Of a DNA stretch of 64,000 nucleotides, positions 34,511 through 44,209 are shown piece by piece. Source of the stretch: Blastobasis lacticolella (lineage: Eukaryota; Arthropoda; Insecta; Lepidoptera; Blastobasidae); assembly GCA_905147135.1 (NCBI GenBank), contig LR990042.1:13879545-13943544 (forward strand), given 5' to 3'. Below the pieces are notes generated by a model. That model made no database searches. It saw only the letters and a list, made by a program, of their open reading frames with translations, and was not told the DNA's origin. The position numbers were made by a program, and so were the translations under genes. Positions within the stretch are counted from its first letter, which is position 1. Every line of letters starts with the position of its first letter.

Positions 34511-36284
34511 CATAGATAGCGTAACGCCTTTTCCCGTACATAATTTCTATCAAATTTGTGCTCTCTTCAGCAAAAATAAATTAGAACCCAGACTTCCCTC
34601 TCCAACTTTATTTGTTTATGCCCCAACAATAATACGATTAAAAGCACATAATGAAGGTAGTTATCTTGTGTATATACGTACAGTTCTTATGTACAGCACA
34701 ATGTATATATATATGTAGTTATTGTTGATTAATTAATTTCGGTTTCTTTACACGTAACGCTACGAACTCCTTTCGGTTTGTGTGTATTACTTAAGCACTT
34801 CCATTCCCAATTCTGGCCTGTTAAAACGCGATTACACTTTTATAAATCATTATGTCACGGAATGAAAAGGTTCGTCAACAAGGTCTATTTTAGCATGCAC
34901 TAATTCATCACCTTCAACACAGTCCACAACACAGTCATTCGTCAACACAGTCGACTGACGGATATGACTCCTCTAATATAAGTGGAGGGGTTTACAACAG
35001 TTCAAACGCTTGGCTGGCGAATTTGACATCGTGGCAGAGATTTTGACATATATGCCGTTTTCAGGTCCGATCTGGTCAGCCTCGAACTAAAATAGTCGCC
35101 TTTTACGGTAACCATGCGTCGCTTACACCCATTGCACTACTACTCTTACATTTCAATATACATTTCTTTAGTAGAATCTTCTGTGCCTTAACTTCAAAGT
35201 CGTGACATTTCCAATACAATTGAAAAATTACCTTTTCATTCCGCAAATACAAAAACAGCCTCCTTAATTACCCTCGCTGTGAACTTACGCACACATACAT
35301 ACTTTTTCGCACACCTGTCTTGTAGTGAGTTCTCATCAAAGGCCTACTGGGAAGAGTCAGGGCGTACGTCATAGCAGTGGATTAAGGGCCAATCATTTTC
35401 GAATTAAGCAACGCTATGTCTGGCTCCTCACAAACGCTTTGTGGCTTATCCCTGAAGGAAGAGCCCTGAGGCCCCGGGCTGTCGTAGATTCGTTAAGATG
35501 TTACTAAAGATGAGATTATTACCTTGCTTCTCTACCAGACACGCGTTTGGTGTAATTTGTTCATTAACCCGTCTATGCGTTTTGTTCTCGTCTTTTTAAA
35601 TTGTAGCTGTTTATTTAAACAATCGCGACCATACAAGGATTTAAAATCTGCATAACATTGCATTTAAATATTAGATGAAGATAGATTCATTAATTATAAT
35701 AAAGAAACATATACGGAAGGAAATATGTAAGAAAAATGCTAATTGCTCGAATTTTGACACAACCAAAAATAATCATTAATAATAATAAATTAATTAAAAA
35801 TTCATTTTCTCTTCACATATTTAGTTATTATAAATTTTAAACAGTACGTAAGTACAGGAAAAACCTGCGTAAGAAACTGGTGTCCTTACGTATGAACCTA
35901 AAGGACCTACAGGACTTTTTTTTATATCTAATCAACAATACTTTTACCCCATATTTTTCAACTAGACTCAATCTATTTGTAAAATATTGTTCTTGTTTGC
36001 TTCTTCCATCACTTTCAATAAGCAACTAGTAAGTTTGTATTGCGGTTCCATTGAGTCCTGTATACAGTTTGGGTTATCAGTAAATATACCGAACGAATAT
36101 ATCGGCGAATATAACGATTACGTCCAGACCGTCCGTCCGTGGGCCTCCATAGGCTTCCATAGGCTATAAAAAAATTCGGTATGCACAACGTAAGGGCTAC
36201 TTTAACATGAAAAACGTTTTATGGACGATCTACGCCAAAATAATGGAAAGTAATTCACGTTGTCATCACATTTATAATAAACCA
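34511..36284. other. spacer with one possible repeat fragment
   Basis: 35330-35500 (AAAGGCCTACTGGGAAGAGT and GAAGGAAGAGCCCTGAGGCC) is GC-richer and looks like a dispersed repeat, but no second copy is in the window. Otherwise AT-rich with no gene. Confidence 0.35.
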
Positions 36285-36495
36285 CCAGGCGTGACTTCGT
36301 TCGCGTACACCTATCTACTTTTTCCCTATCCCTATCTATTTTTTTCGTGCTTATAAACCATCCTCTTGAATGATTCTATCGATTGTTGAAAACTGTATTA
36401 AAATCCGTTGCGTAGTTTGAAAGATCTAAGCGTACATCGATACACAGGGACAGACGGCGGGAAGTGACTTTGTTTAATACTATGTATACCTAGAT
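36285..36495 (+). repeat. family G, most complete copy
   Basis: CAGGCGTGACTTCGTTCGCG, CTTATAAACCATCCTCTTGA, AATCCGTTGCGTAGTTTGAA, AGATCTAAGCGTACATCG, then GGGACAGACGGCGGGAAGTG and ATACTATGTATA. Sister copies at 21.2 kb and, inverted and interrupted, 60.9-61.2 kb. Confidence 0.7.
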
Positions 36496-37612
36496 TTTGT
36501 CGGTGTATCTACAACACCGATCTAGACCGTACCTAGTTACGTACCTACTATATACAAATATTTATTTTCCCTACTAAAACGACTGGTGTATATATTTTTA
36601 TAGCTCATACACCTAATTAAGCATCTTGAATTTCAAAGTAGTTTCCAAAGAGCCACGCTGTAACCGAGTTTTACAGGGGCAAAGCCACGGCCGGAAGTAA
36701 TAACTAAAATAATGAAGCAGTCATATCTAAATTTGACAATCAAAGAGCACGACACGCTCTAATCTTAATATCTACAAGATTGACACGAGACACTTTGACT
36801 ATTATAGTCTGATCCAAGATTAAAAGTTCTACAAAATAATTGTAAACAAACAGACGTACATTCTAAAGTAGGTTATCTTATAGGTAAAGGGTGTAGGTAG
36901 GTGAAACCTCGAGAAGGCAGAGAGGGGGGGGGGGGCATATTATACCAGCACTTAGCATATTTTTATTGCATGACTGGCTTGTCCGCCGCTGTCCTGCCCT
37001 CACAAGCTGTTCTAAAGATAGCACTTACGAATTGTTCTTGCTTGCCTAAAAACCTTATTTTACAGATTTTATTTGGAATCGCTTGAAATGTTATGTTAGC
37101 CACAGTATCGGTTTAAACATTTGCAATTGATGCATTTATCAACGAACAGCATTTTGTTATTAGTTTCATCCGAAACTCAGGTAAAATTCTGTTACTTTTC
37201 CTGGATTTAAAGTACCCTATGTTAGGATGCTCGGAAAGATGTAGCTTAATAGCTTTCTATTATAGTCCGTGCCAAGAGGATTGGCAATAGCGTGCCTGAA
37301 AATACATGAAAGCTGTTCTAAACTTTTCTATTTGATTCAATTGTAACGATTACGAATATTTAAAGCGTTACTATCGCTATCGCTTTGGCCGTTTCCAAAT
37401 AAGTTCTGACCGAGAGATCGATGTCCGCTATTGTCAATCCATTTGGCACTAAAAATAATGAAATAATTTACTAATTTGGTTCAGTTCGGGGTTTATCGCT
37501 TTCGAAAGGTCAACAGGGGCGACATTGTTTTATTATTATGCACGTAAACGTAGTATTAAATTATATTTGATAATATGTATAGATAGGTTGTCCATCCAAA
37601 AGTTCTGTGTTT
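36496..37612. other. spacer with a poly(G) run
   Basis: A run of twelve to thirteen G lies at 36924-36935, unusual in this AT-rich DNA and possibly a sequencing-error hot spot. No gene is seen. Confidence 0.45.
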
Positions 37613-37990
37613 CGGTGCTTCGGTGGCCTAGTGGTTTAGTTATCCGACTCGTTAGCGAGAGTTACCGGGTTCGAATCCCGCTGCCGCCGTGTACCAATCA
37701 CTCTTTTCTGAATTATGTACATTAGTTGAATACTAACCGATAGTCTTACGATTAGGGAAACATCGGGATGAAACCTGCACATTCATGCGACTAAATGAGT
37801 AACTATGACCCAATCTGGTCAGGTTCCCCTGGTAGCAGGGTCGGAGCGGAGGTCAGAGGGGCGGAGGTCAGATGGCAGTCGCTCCGCTATAATTATCTGA
37901 TCTGCCAAATCCTGGATCATGGTACAGGTGGACCCCAGGCCCTCGTGCGCGAGCGCACAATTACACAACGTCAAGATGATTATGATTATT
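37613..37990 (+). repeat. SINE family A, full-length copy with tRNA-like head
   Basis: The most complete copy. The head has an A-box-like TGGCCTAGTGG and a perfect B-box GGTTCGAATCC (in ACCGGGTTCGAATCCCGC), followed by GCCGCCGTGTACCAATC. An internal region with AAACATCGGGATGAAACC leads to the body TCTGGTCAGGTTCCCCTGG and the tail AACGTCAAGATGATTATGAT. The body contains a short internal duplication (GCGGAGGTCAGAGGG then GCGGAGGTCAGATGG near 37846-37875). The head is too degenerate in its stems to be a working tRNA. Confidence 0.85.
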
Positions 37991-37999
37991 TTAGGTAGC

Positions 38000-38175
38000 C
38001 CACCCGGATTTTGAAAGCTTTGACATAGACCATTCAATCGTGTTCAATTCAGTGTTTCCTTCAATCTATGACATGGGATCGTTCAAGAGGCATATTAGAC
38101 GTCTCCTTAGAGGCGGGCAAAGCATTGGTATAATAGGACCACGCTTAGTCCGAATCAACTGACAGTGGTAGAAAA
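38000..38175 (+). mobile_element. LINE reverse transcriptase C-terminal fragment
   Basis: An open frame ending in TGA at 38160-38162 encodes FNSVFPSIYDMGSFKRHIRR and LLRGGQSIGIIGPRLVRIN. The 'FP..YD...FK..I.R.L.G' pattern is the C-terminus of Jockey/CR1-like LINEs. Its 3' segment, AGGACCACGCTTAGTCCGAA, reappears inverted at 38833-38852, so two fragments of one family lie 700 bases apart in opposite orientation. Confidence 0.65.
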
Positions 38176-38230
38176 TATAAAATGTGGATATGGCAATATC
38201 TATTGGATAATCTGTCCTTGTCAGTCATTG

Positions 38231-38360
38231 TGAAAATGAAAAATGAAAATGAATGAAAATGAAATGAAAATGAAATGAAAATGAAATGAAAATGAAATGA
38301 AAATGAAATGAAAATGAAATGAAAATGAAATGAAAATGAAATGAAAATGAAAATGAATGA
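38231..38360 (+). repeat. 11-bp tandem repeat (minisatellite)
   Basis: About ten to eleven near-perfect repeats of the 11-base unit AAAATGAAATG. In the minus strand this gives a long repetitive Phe/His/Ile/Ser frame that is not a gene. Confidence 0.95.
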
Positions 38361-38814
38361 TTACTCATAATCGAACACACTGACAACGCATCCACGCGCG
38401 TTCGTGCGGATCCGTCGTTTTTTTTCTTTGCAACATTTGACACGGGCTGCGGGTCAGATAAGTTTTTGGCGCTGTACTTTCTACATAAAAAGGCGTCAAA
38501 TAGGCCGCTGCTGTGAAGTGAGGTCTCCAGGATTGTCAAATAGGTATTCCGTTACTCAGTTATCAAATTATTTTTCGCCTAAATAATATAATTTTATGAA
38601 TAGATTATAACAATTTGGAGAATTCCTAAACTTTTAAATGTATATAAAACATTATAAAAATTACACATATTTCCAAATTTCGCCAGAATGAATGCTGCGC
38701 TCCAATGTGCCAATCGCTTCAACAATATTTTTAAGTCAGTCAAATTCTTTGTTATGACTTTTATGAATGACGTTCTATGACGGATAAAAGACATGGCATT
38801 AGTTGCCATACAGA

Positions 38815-38960
38815 GATTTTTTTTTTTTTTAAAGCGATTCGGACTTAGCGTGGTCCTACTATAGTGCCCATTTCGTTGCTGATGTCCATAGGCGGCGGTG
38901 ACCACTTTCCCTCCTCTTCTCTTTCCTTTCTTTCTTTGTTTGTTTGTCTGCCGTATTCCA
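38815..38960 (-). mobile_element. LINE 3' fragment with A-tail
   Basis: On the minus strand: GGTCACCGCCGCCTATGGAC, then TAGTAGGACCACGCTAAGTC CGAATCGCTTT and an A-run (38818-38831). Same 3' segment as the + strand fragment at 38.1 kb. The poly(A) end shows retrotransposition. Confidence 0.6.
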
Positions 38961-39235
38961 TACAAAAATCGTGTCTGAATTCTACCTACTATAGTGCCCG
39001 CATGACCGCGAAGCCTATGAAATAACGCTCTCTGTATAAAAGCGGCGTTTGTCCGTAAATATTTCTCTCACACGTCCGTCTAATGCATATTTCATGAGCC
39101 AGGTGAATTTATTATATTAGACATAGACATAGACACCCGTATTATACTGAATATGTTATCACTCGACCCATGTTTAATTTAAAATAATACCTAATGCAAT
39201 AGATAAGAACTAATGGCGTCATGTTAAAGGTGAAA

Positions 39236-39420
39236 TTAATAAAAGTAGTATACCTAAGAGGTGGCATACCAAACGAGTGGGAAGCTCGTTGCGGTGCTGC
39301 AGTTCGATAAGCTTCAAAGTACGACACGGTCACCCATTAACGGGCATCGGTGAACGATGCTTAACTTTATTTATCAGTCTCGATTCACGCTGCCACTAGA
39401 CTGAAGCCGCTGGCCGAAAT
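39236..39420. repeat. dispersed repeat, family F, copy 2
   Basis: GTGGGAAGCTCGTTGCGGTG, CACGGTCACCCATTAACGGG, CGATGCTTAACTTTATTTAT and CACGCTGCCACTAGACTGAA. Block order matches 5340-5560. The GCTTAACTTT block recalls the start of 5S-rRNA-like SINE sequence, but the match is too short to claim. Confidence 0.5.
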
Positions 39421-39659
39421 TAATAAAAAAAATACGGGCAAAACCGGAGGCAATTTACTTTTCAACACAAACATAATTAATTTTCGAATTTCTGAAAGAT
39501 CTGCAAGAATAGCTGTTAACTTCGAGTATAATACGTAATCCAAACCTATTTCGGTTAGGCACAAACAAAATTAATAAGCTCAAATCCCTTTGAAAATACC
39601 TGTAAAATTTTCTTTATTCTAATTTTGTGGTTAATAAACAGTGTATCTATCTATCTATC

Positions 39660-39733
39660 CAAAGAGATTGGAATGCTAGCGACCTTCTTGCCAGTCTATA
39701 ACCATGAAGGTCGCTAACATTCCAATCTCTTTG
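39660..39733. repeat. 28-bp hairpin flanked by TATC repeats
   Basis: Left arm 39660-39687 (CAAAGAGATTGGAATGCTAG plus CGACCTTC) and right arm 39706-39733 are reverse complements with one mismatch around an 18-base loop. GTATCTATCTATC lies directly on both sides. It resembles a very small foldback element with an apparent target duplication inside a TATC microsatellite; a pre-miRNA-like transcript is another possibility. Confidence 0.8.
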
Positions 39734-39816
39734 TATCTATCTATCACATTGAGTATTTAGGAATTAATAAAATTATCTTTGAATGGCTACCCCATTAAAT
39801 TTATTAAATTTTTCAG

Positions 39817-39903
39817 TATTTCGCCCTACCAGCGCAATATCAATTAGACCGGGATCAACTCGCAGTCAACTTTGCAACTAAGCTCTCTGGTGGACAGATT
39901 TAA
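39817..39903 (+). CDS. candidate terminal exon, 28 codons (weak)
   Basis: After an acceptor TTAAATTTTTCAG (AG at 39815-39816), 28 codons stay open to TAA at 39901-39903: YFALPAQYQLDRDQLAVNFA then TKLSGGQI. GC content is above the flanks and AATAAA occurs at 40079. Against it, CGCCCT(A/G)(C/G)(C/T)AGC occurs at both edges (near 39823 and 39922), which suggests a small repeat, and no upstream exon of matching phase is known. Confidence 0.2.
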   Translation, partial: YFALPAQYQLDRDQLAVNFATKLSGGQI

Positions 39904-40090
39904 TTTGAACTTTTAAATTGTCGCCCTGGTAGCAATACCCTTTTCATGAAAATGTTTGTTACATTCCCTAATAATGCTTATGCTGAATTGCAGTTTATGG
40001 CACATGATATTAATACTAGATAACGTTTTGGCATCTAATCCAAAACAGTAAAAAAGTGTGTCTTATATTTAAGGCGATTAATAAATAGTA

Positions 40091-40471
40091 TCTAACAGTA
40101 AGTATAAGAATTTATAAAATGTTTGTATGTCTGTTTGTACACGCTATTTTTTGAAACTTTTTTTGTTGTGTTCGATTTTGGAAACTGGATCACCTGATGT
40201 AGAACCATAATAGACCAGCTAAACTATAAGACATATGGAAATGGCGCCGAACGGATTTTGATAAGTTTTTCACAATTTGGCTGTTTGGGGTTAACTTAAA
40301 ATCTAGGCCATGTTTCATATAATTCGGATGGGAAGAACCGGAGATACAGCTTGACCTGTCCGTAGTACTAGCGTACATGCATTACGGAGTTCATTTAAAA
40401 TGGTCGTTTGGGAAAAGGATAAACTAGCCTAAAACGATTTCCGCGCGGACAAAGTCGCGGGCAAAATCTAG
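40091..40471 (+). mobile_element. non-autonomous Helitron, 381 bp, intact ends
   Basis: Starts TC (40091) after an A and ends CTAG (40468-40471) before a T, the expected A|TC...CTAG|T insertion between A and T. A GC hairpin CCGCG/CGCGG (40441-40460) lies seven bases before CTAG, as in Helitrons. The interior contains the usual lepidopteran blocks (TTTGTATGTCTGTTTGTACA, GGAAATGGCGCCGAACGG, TGGTCGTTTGGGAAAAGG). No Rep/helicase is encoded. Confidence 0.8.
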
Positions 40472-41329
40472 TATAAAATAATAATGAACCGATAAAACTC
40501 TTCTATCTGACGCTAAATCTTTTTTAATCACCGTCAGTAGTTGCGGCGATATTTTATCGGAATCCAAACGACACGAGAAAACCGTTCTAAATGAGTGGGA
40601 TTAACGTACACAAATAACCGGCTACGATCAACAATGAAATTTATATTGTACTTTCGAGAAACACGTGTGAATCAATTCAGCGTCTGCCATCGCGTGAGTC
40701 ACGGGGAGCGTTGCCAATCATTATTCATATCTGCGTGGTATATGTTTATCGCCCCCAAAATCGCGTAGAGTCATCGCTCCTCAACTGACGCATTAAGCTA
40801 TTTTAAGCGCCCTCTTGGCTTTAAATGTGCACCGAACAGCGGGATCCAGCCGCGGAAAATAAAACTCGAACATTAATCGTACGATGACATGTTACGATGC
40901 ACTTCTAAAGCATACAGACACTAACGATGATTGATAAATTTCTGTAGGTACGAGTCTTTGTTGGACCTAAGGTCGTACATTTGTCATTCGAAACGTTATT
41001 TGCGGTCCATCGCGACGGTCCAATAATTGTAGTTGCTGTCAGATTTAATTGCATAGTTAGTTAATTTGCCAAGACAGATGTAGTCTAGCGTCGGTGTAAT
41101 TTTGGGCGAGTCATACCATATTCATAGAAGGGACGCATCTAGGAGCTTTGCAAGAACAATATTTACGTTTACTCAAATTTGACGACTAAATAAGAATAAT
41201 GATATGAATCAGTACGTTATAAATCAGTCCACGCACATTTTCGCATCCTGAATCATCCCGGTGCAAAAATACCACAAATATGCACATTTATGATGCCTTT
41301 GGCGTCAATTTTCCCGACGAAAATGGTGG

Positions 41330-41413
41330 CCTGATGCCGTCACTGGTAGTCTGCGCCCACGCACGTTCCGGGGCTAACAAAGCTGCGCGTGGCCGCCCGC
41401 CCTCAGTCCACGC
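41330..41413 (+). promoter_or_regulatory. GC-rich patch with donor; possible alternative first exon
   Basis: A short GC-rich patch (CTGCGCCCACGCACGTTCCG ... GGCCGCCCGCCCTCAGTCC) has the initiator word TCAGT at 41403-41407 and a donor-like CACGC|GTGAGC at 41413. It lies 1.25 kb before the acceptor at 42667. It could be a promoter or first exon for the gene at 42.7 kb. Weak. Confidence 0.25.
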
Positions 41414-42667
41414 GTGAGCTTCACAGCGAAAACAGCTCCAGTTTTAACAATAACAGCTTGCACTTTCATAAAATATTTGTGCTCATACAATTGCTTACCT
41501 GTAAAGGATTTACTTTGGATCTCGCGTTTTAAGGTATTTATTACAGTTATATATTTCTTAATTCAAAAATTTGTATGGTTGGGTGTTTTACCTTCTAAGC
41601 GCAGGAATGTTTTGTTTGTTAATTGTTTCGAACTCAATTTCTGGGCCCGATATAGAACTAAACATCGGGTGGAATTATTACCGATACTGCCTTGTCCTTT
41701 TATTATAGAAGGAAATAACAGAATGTTCTATAGTAGTAGTTTGAGCATTAAATAAATGCATATCATACTATTTAACATATTTAGCATACTTAGTTTATCT
41801 TGTATCTTTTGTAAATATCGATATACTCGTATATTCGAAAGAATGAAAAATGTATTTACTTGCCGCTGGATTTAAAAATAGACCTTAATGTTCTCCTTTG
41901 GTGGCTAAAGCTCGTTAATATTAATTACTTTCACACAAATTGCACGGGGAAACGAAACAAAAGAAATATGAAACGCTTCGGGCGAACTTGAAAACGGTCA
42001 TTTTTGAGCTAATGTAGGCCGCTCGGAGCTCGTCCAGGTACCTATTACCACGTTTTATACTAAGCTATTATTATCTCTAGTCTCGGCGGTATTGTCGCAT
42101 TCCTATGCATTGTCTTCTGGTATTATCTCTCCTGTTAAATTGAGACTAGGTGGCCGCATTCTTTCTTCAACCTTCAACATTTGTCTCACCTTACGTTATT
42201 TTAGAGACGGTAACAGTAGGCATGCGTTGCTTCACCAGATATCACGGTGAGATATACGAGCGTCAGCGACCAGCCTGACTTTCTAACAATACGTAAATAT
42301 AAATGTGGTCCAAACATTTCGCCTGGCGCAACGCCAAATCCCCTCGCTATCAATTCCTATCGAAACAGGAATCCAGATCTTACTGATGCATCATGTTGAA
42401 TGATTCATTTGACAAAACGGATTATTGTAACTGCCGTAGACATTCCTTTGTTGTGAATTTTAGTACAATAAAAGTTGAAGGCTAAATTAATTACTGTAAT
42501 AGACGTAGAATCATGGTGAAATATTATGTGTTATTCACATGCTATCTTGGATAAATAGGTTAAGACGAAATATAATGAATTTTACTTAAATAGGGAGCAT
42601 AGGAAAAGAAAACTAAATTATATAATCTGAAAATGAATTACCCATGTACTTTCTTTGCACATTTTAG

Positions 42668-43400
42668 ATAAAACTCAGAACAACATGTCTCAGAAGTCCA
42701 CCACCCTTGAAGCTGGCCAGCAGCTGGTCAAGAAGACCATGGACCAGGTGATCGAGCAACGACAGACCACAGAGAAGGTCTCCATCCAGGCGAGACAAGA
42801 GTTCCGCGAACATTTCTCAGAGAGCTACGAGGAGGAGTTCGAGGAAGAAACCTTCATCGACGAACGCGGAAATGCGACCACAAAGAGAGTAGAATCCAGC
42901 AGTGAGAGCAAAGAACACTCTAAACATGCAGATGTACAAGTCAAAGCCTCGGGACTGAATGCAGAGCAAGTTAAGGCGCTCACGGACTGTGCCAACCAGG
43001 CGGGACAACTGGCCCTCGACTCTAAGGCCGCCAACTGAGAAATGTAACTATCTAAAAGTCACGATTAACAAACGTTACCTACCCGGTCGTAAATGCAAAT
43101 CGTAAACTGATACTATCGTCGTTACTTCTATCTCAAATTACGCGAGCAGTACCTTGTACCTGATCCTGATCATATCCCTCAATCCCATTGTAATAACAAT
43201 CTCATTTATTAATGAAACGTTAACATGTAAAACAGTGTGTCACTAATAAACAATTTTGTTTCAGGTGCTCCTTAAATGCGCGTGTGGTGGTCTCAAAAAG
43301 TGATAAAGACTGTGCCAGTGATCCTTATTTATGCTATGTATAATAATATTCTATTCTATAAGTTTTAACAAAATGCAATAAAAGATTTGTTGAAGTAAAA
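42668..43400 (+). CDS. last exon of a gene for a small charged protein (CDS 42685-43038)
   Basis: A real coding exon, product not recognised. An acceptor (TTTCTTTGCACATTTTAG, AG at 42666-42667) precedes the exon. The ATG at 42685 has an ideal insect context (CAACATG) and opens 117 codons to TGA at 43036-43038. The frame is also open back to the splice site (...DKTQNN before M), so a longer N-terminus from an upstream exon is possible. The protein is hydrophilic: residues 9-45 look like a Gln/Glu/Lys-rich helix, 46-60 are strongly acidic (ESYEEEFEEETFIDE), 68-85 are Ser/Glu/Lys-rich, and 91-115 look helical with the single Cys at 102. No signal peptide or membrane segment. Codon use is GC-richer than the flanks. 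Two poly(A) signals follow. Confidence 0.75.
43245..43250 (+). terminator. poly(A) signal AATAAA, proximal
   Basis: AATAAA 207 bases after the stop codon, followed by the T/G-rich CAATTTTGTTTCAGGTG. Confidence 0.6.
43377..43382 (+). terminator. poly(A) signal AATAAA, distal
   Basis: AATAAA followed by the GT-rich AAATGTTTGTGTATTATAG. Only about 90 bases separate it from the next ATG at 43469, so the two genes are very close. Confidence 0.6.
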
Positions 43401-43468
43401 TGTTTGTGTATTATAGTGATGTGTGTTAAAGTAAAAGTATAGTTGATCCGTTAGTAGTAACAAATACA

Positions 43469-44190
43469 ATGGATGAGGAGGAAGAGGAACGAAAGAACCG
43501 CCGGCCTAAGCTAGCGACGTTCAGCACGCTGAACGCACGCGTCGTGCAGTCATTAGAAGAGAGCTGTGTCCGTCAGCAGGCCTCGTCCGAGTCTAACGAT
43601 GCAAACACCTGCTCAAGTATTTCAACAGCACAATATAGTGACAGGAGCTTCGTGTCGAAAGCGAGTACATTTTCTCGTAGCGGCACGTCGAGTTCGAGTC
43701 AGGAGGAATGCGAAGTGGCTCAGACGAAGATTATGACGGGCCAGTATTTGGCGGCGGCGCGCGTGGAGACGGCGCGGTCAATGGAAAGCCTCCGTCCAGG
43801 CAAGGACGTGTCGTCGCCGGCGCGGCCCGCCAGCTCTTGTACCTCGGTGCGGACGCATCGCAGCTCTTTTCTAACGGCTAGTGAACGCGATGTGCGGGAA
43901 GTTAGGGGACTGCCTGCGCGGCGGGCGCTGTCCGGGGAAGACATGGGCAACTCGGCGGAGAAGCGGCGAGGGCTGTTCGCGAGCACGGAGCGGCGGGGCA
44001 TGCAGCAGCTGAGCCTGCCGCCGCCCGAGCGCCGCCTCACCATCCTCAGCCCGCACAGCCCCATGGCCATGACGGAGCTGCAGTGGCCCGTGCCCTGCGG
44101 CATCCGCGGCCGCCGGAAGAAGGGCATGGTGCTCCCTAAACTGATACTGCCGCGCAGCGACTCCGACGGATCAGAAGTATTCTTTGAAAG
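43469..44190 (+). CDS. first coding exon of a Ser/Arg-rich protein, unrecognised
   Basis: The ATG at 43469 (context ACAATGG) follows an in-frame TAA at 43427, so it is the start. It encodes 240 residues plus two bases, then a possible donor AAAG|GTGCAC at 44190; reading through gives a stop at 44207 after six more residues. Residues 2-7 are acidic (DEEEEE), 8-14 basic, 34-80 Ser/Thr-rich, 104-190 Ser/Arg-rich, 183-187 LPPPE, 211-220 a basic patch (GIRGRRKKGM) that could act in nuclear import, and 230-240 an acidic SDSDGSEVFFE suited to CK2-type phosphorylation. It is probably a disordered N-terminal region of a longer protein. The GC-rich third positions argue for genuine coding. No domain is recognised. 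Confidence 0.7.
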
Positions 44191-44209
44191 GTGCACTTTT
44201 ATCTTTTAA

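Noticed and set aside
37613..37700. tRNA gene suggested by A and B boxes
   Set aside because: The box B is excellent but the acceptor and anticodon stems do not pair, and the sequence continues into a SINE body found at five other sites.
38225..38539. 104-codon minus-strand frame rich in Phe/His
   Set aside because: It is a translation of the 11-base minisatellite.
41414..41755. 113-codon open frame
   Set aside because: AT-rich, hydrophobic, no domain or conserved feature, and it overlaps a competing minus-strand splice-like site; probably chance.
43720..44196. 158-codon minus-strand frame
   Set aside because: It is the antisense shadow of the + strand Ser/Arg-rich exon, whose ATG, codon use and upstream stop fit better.
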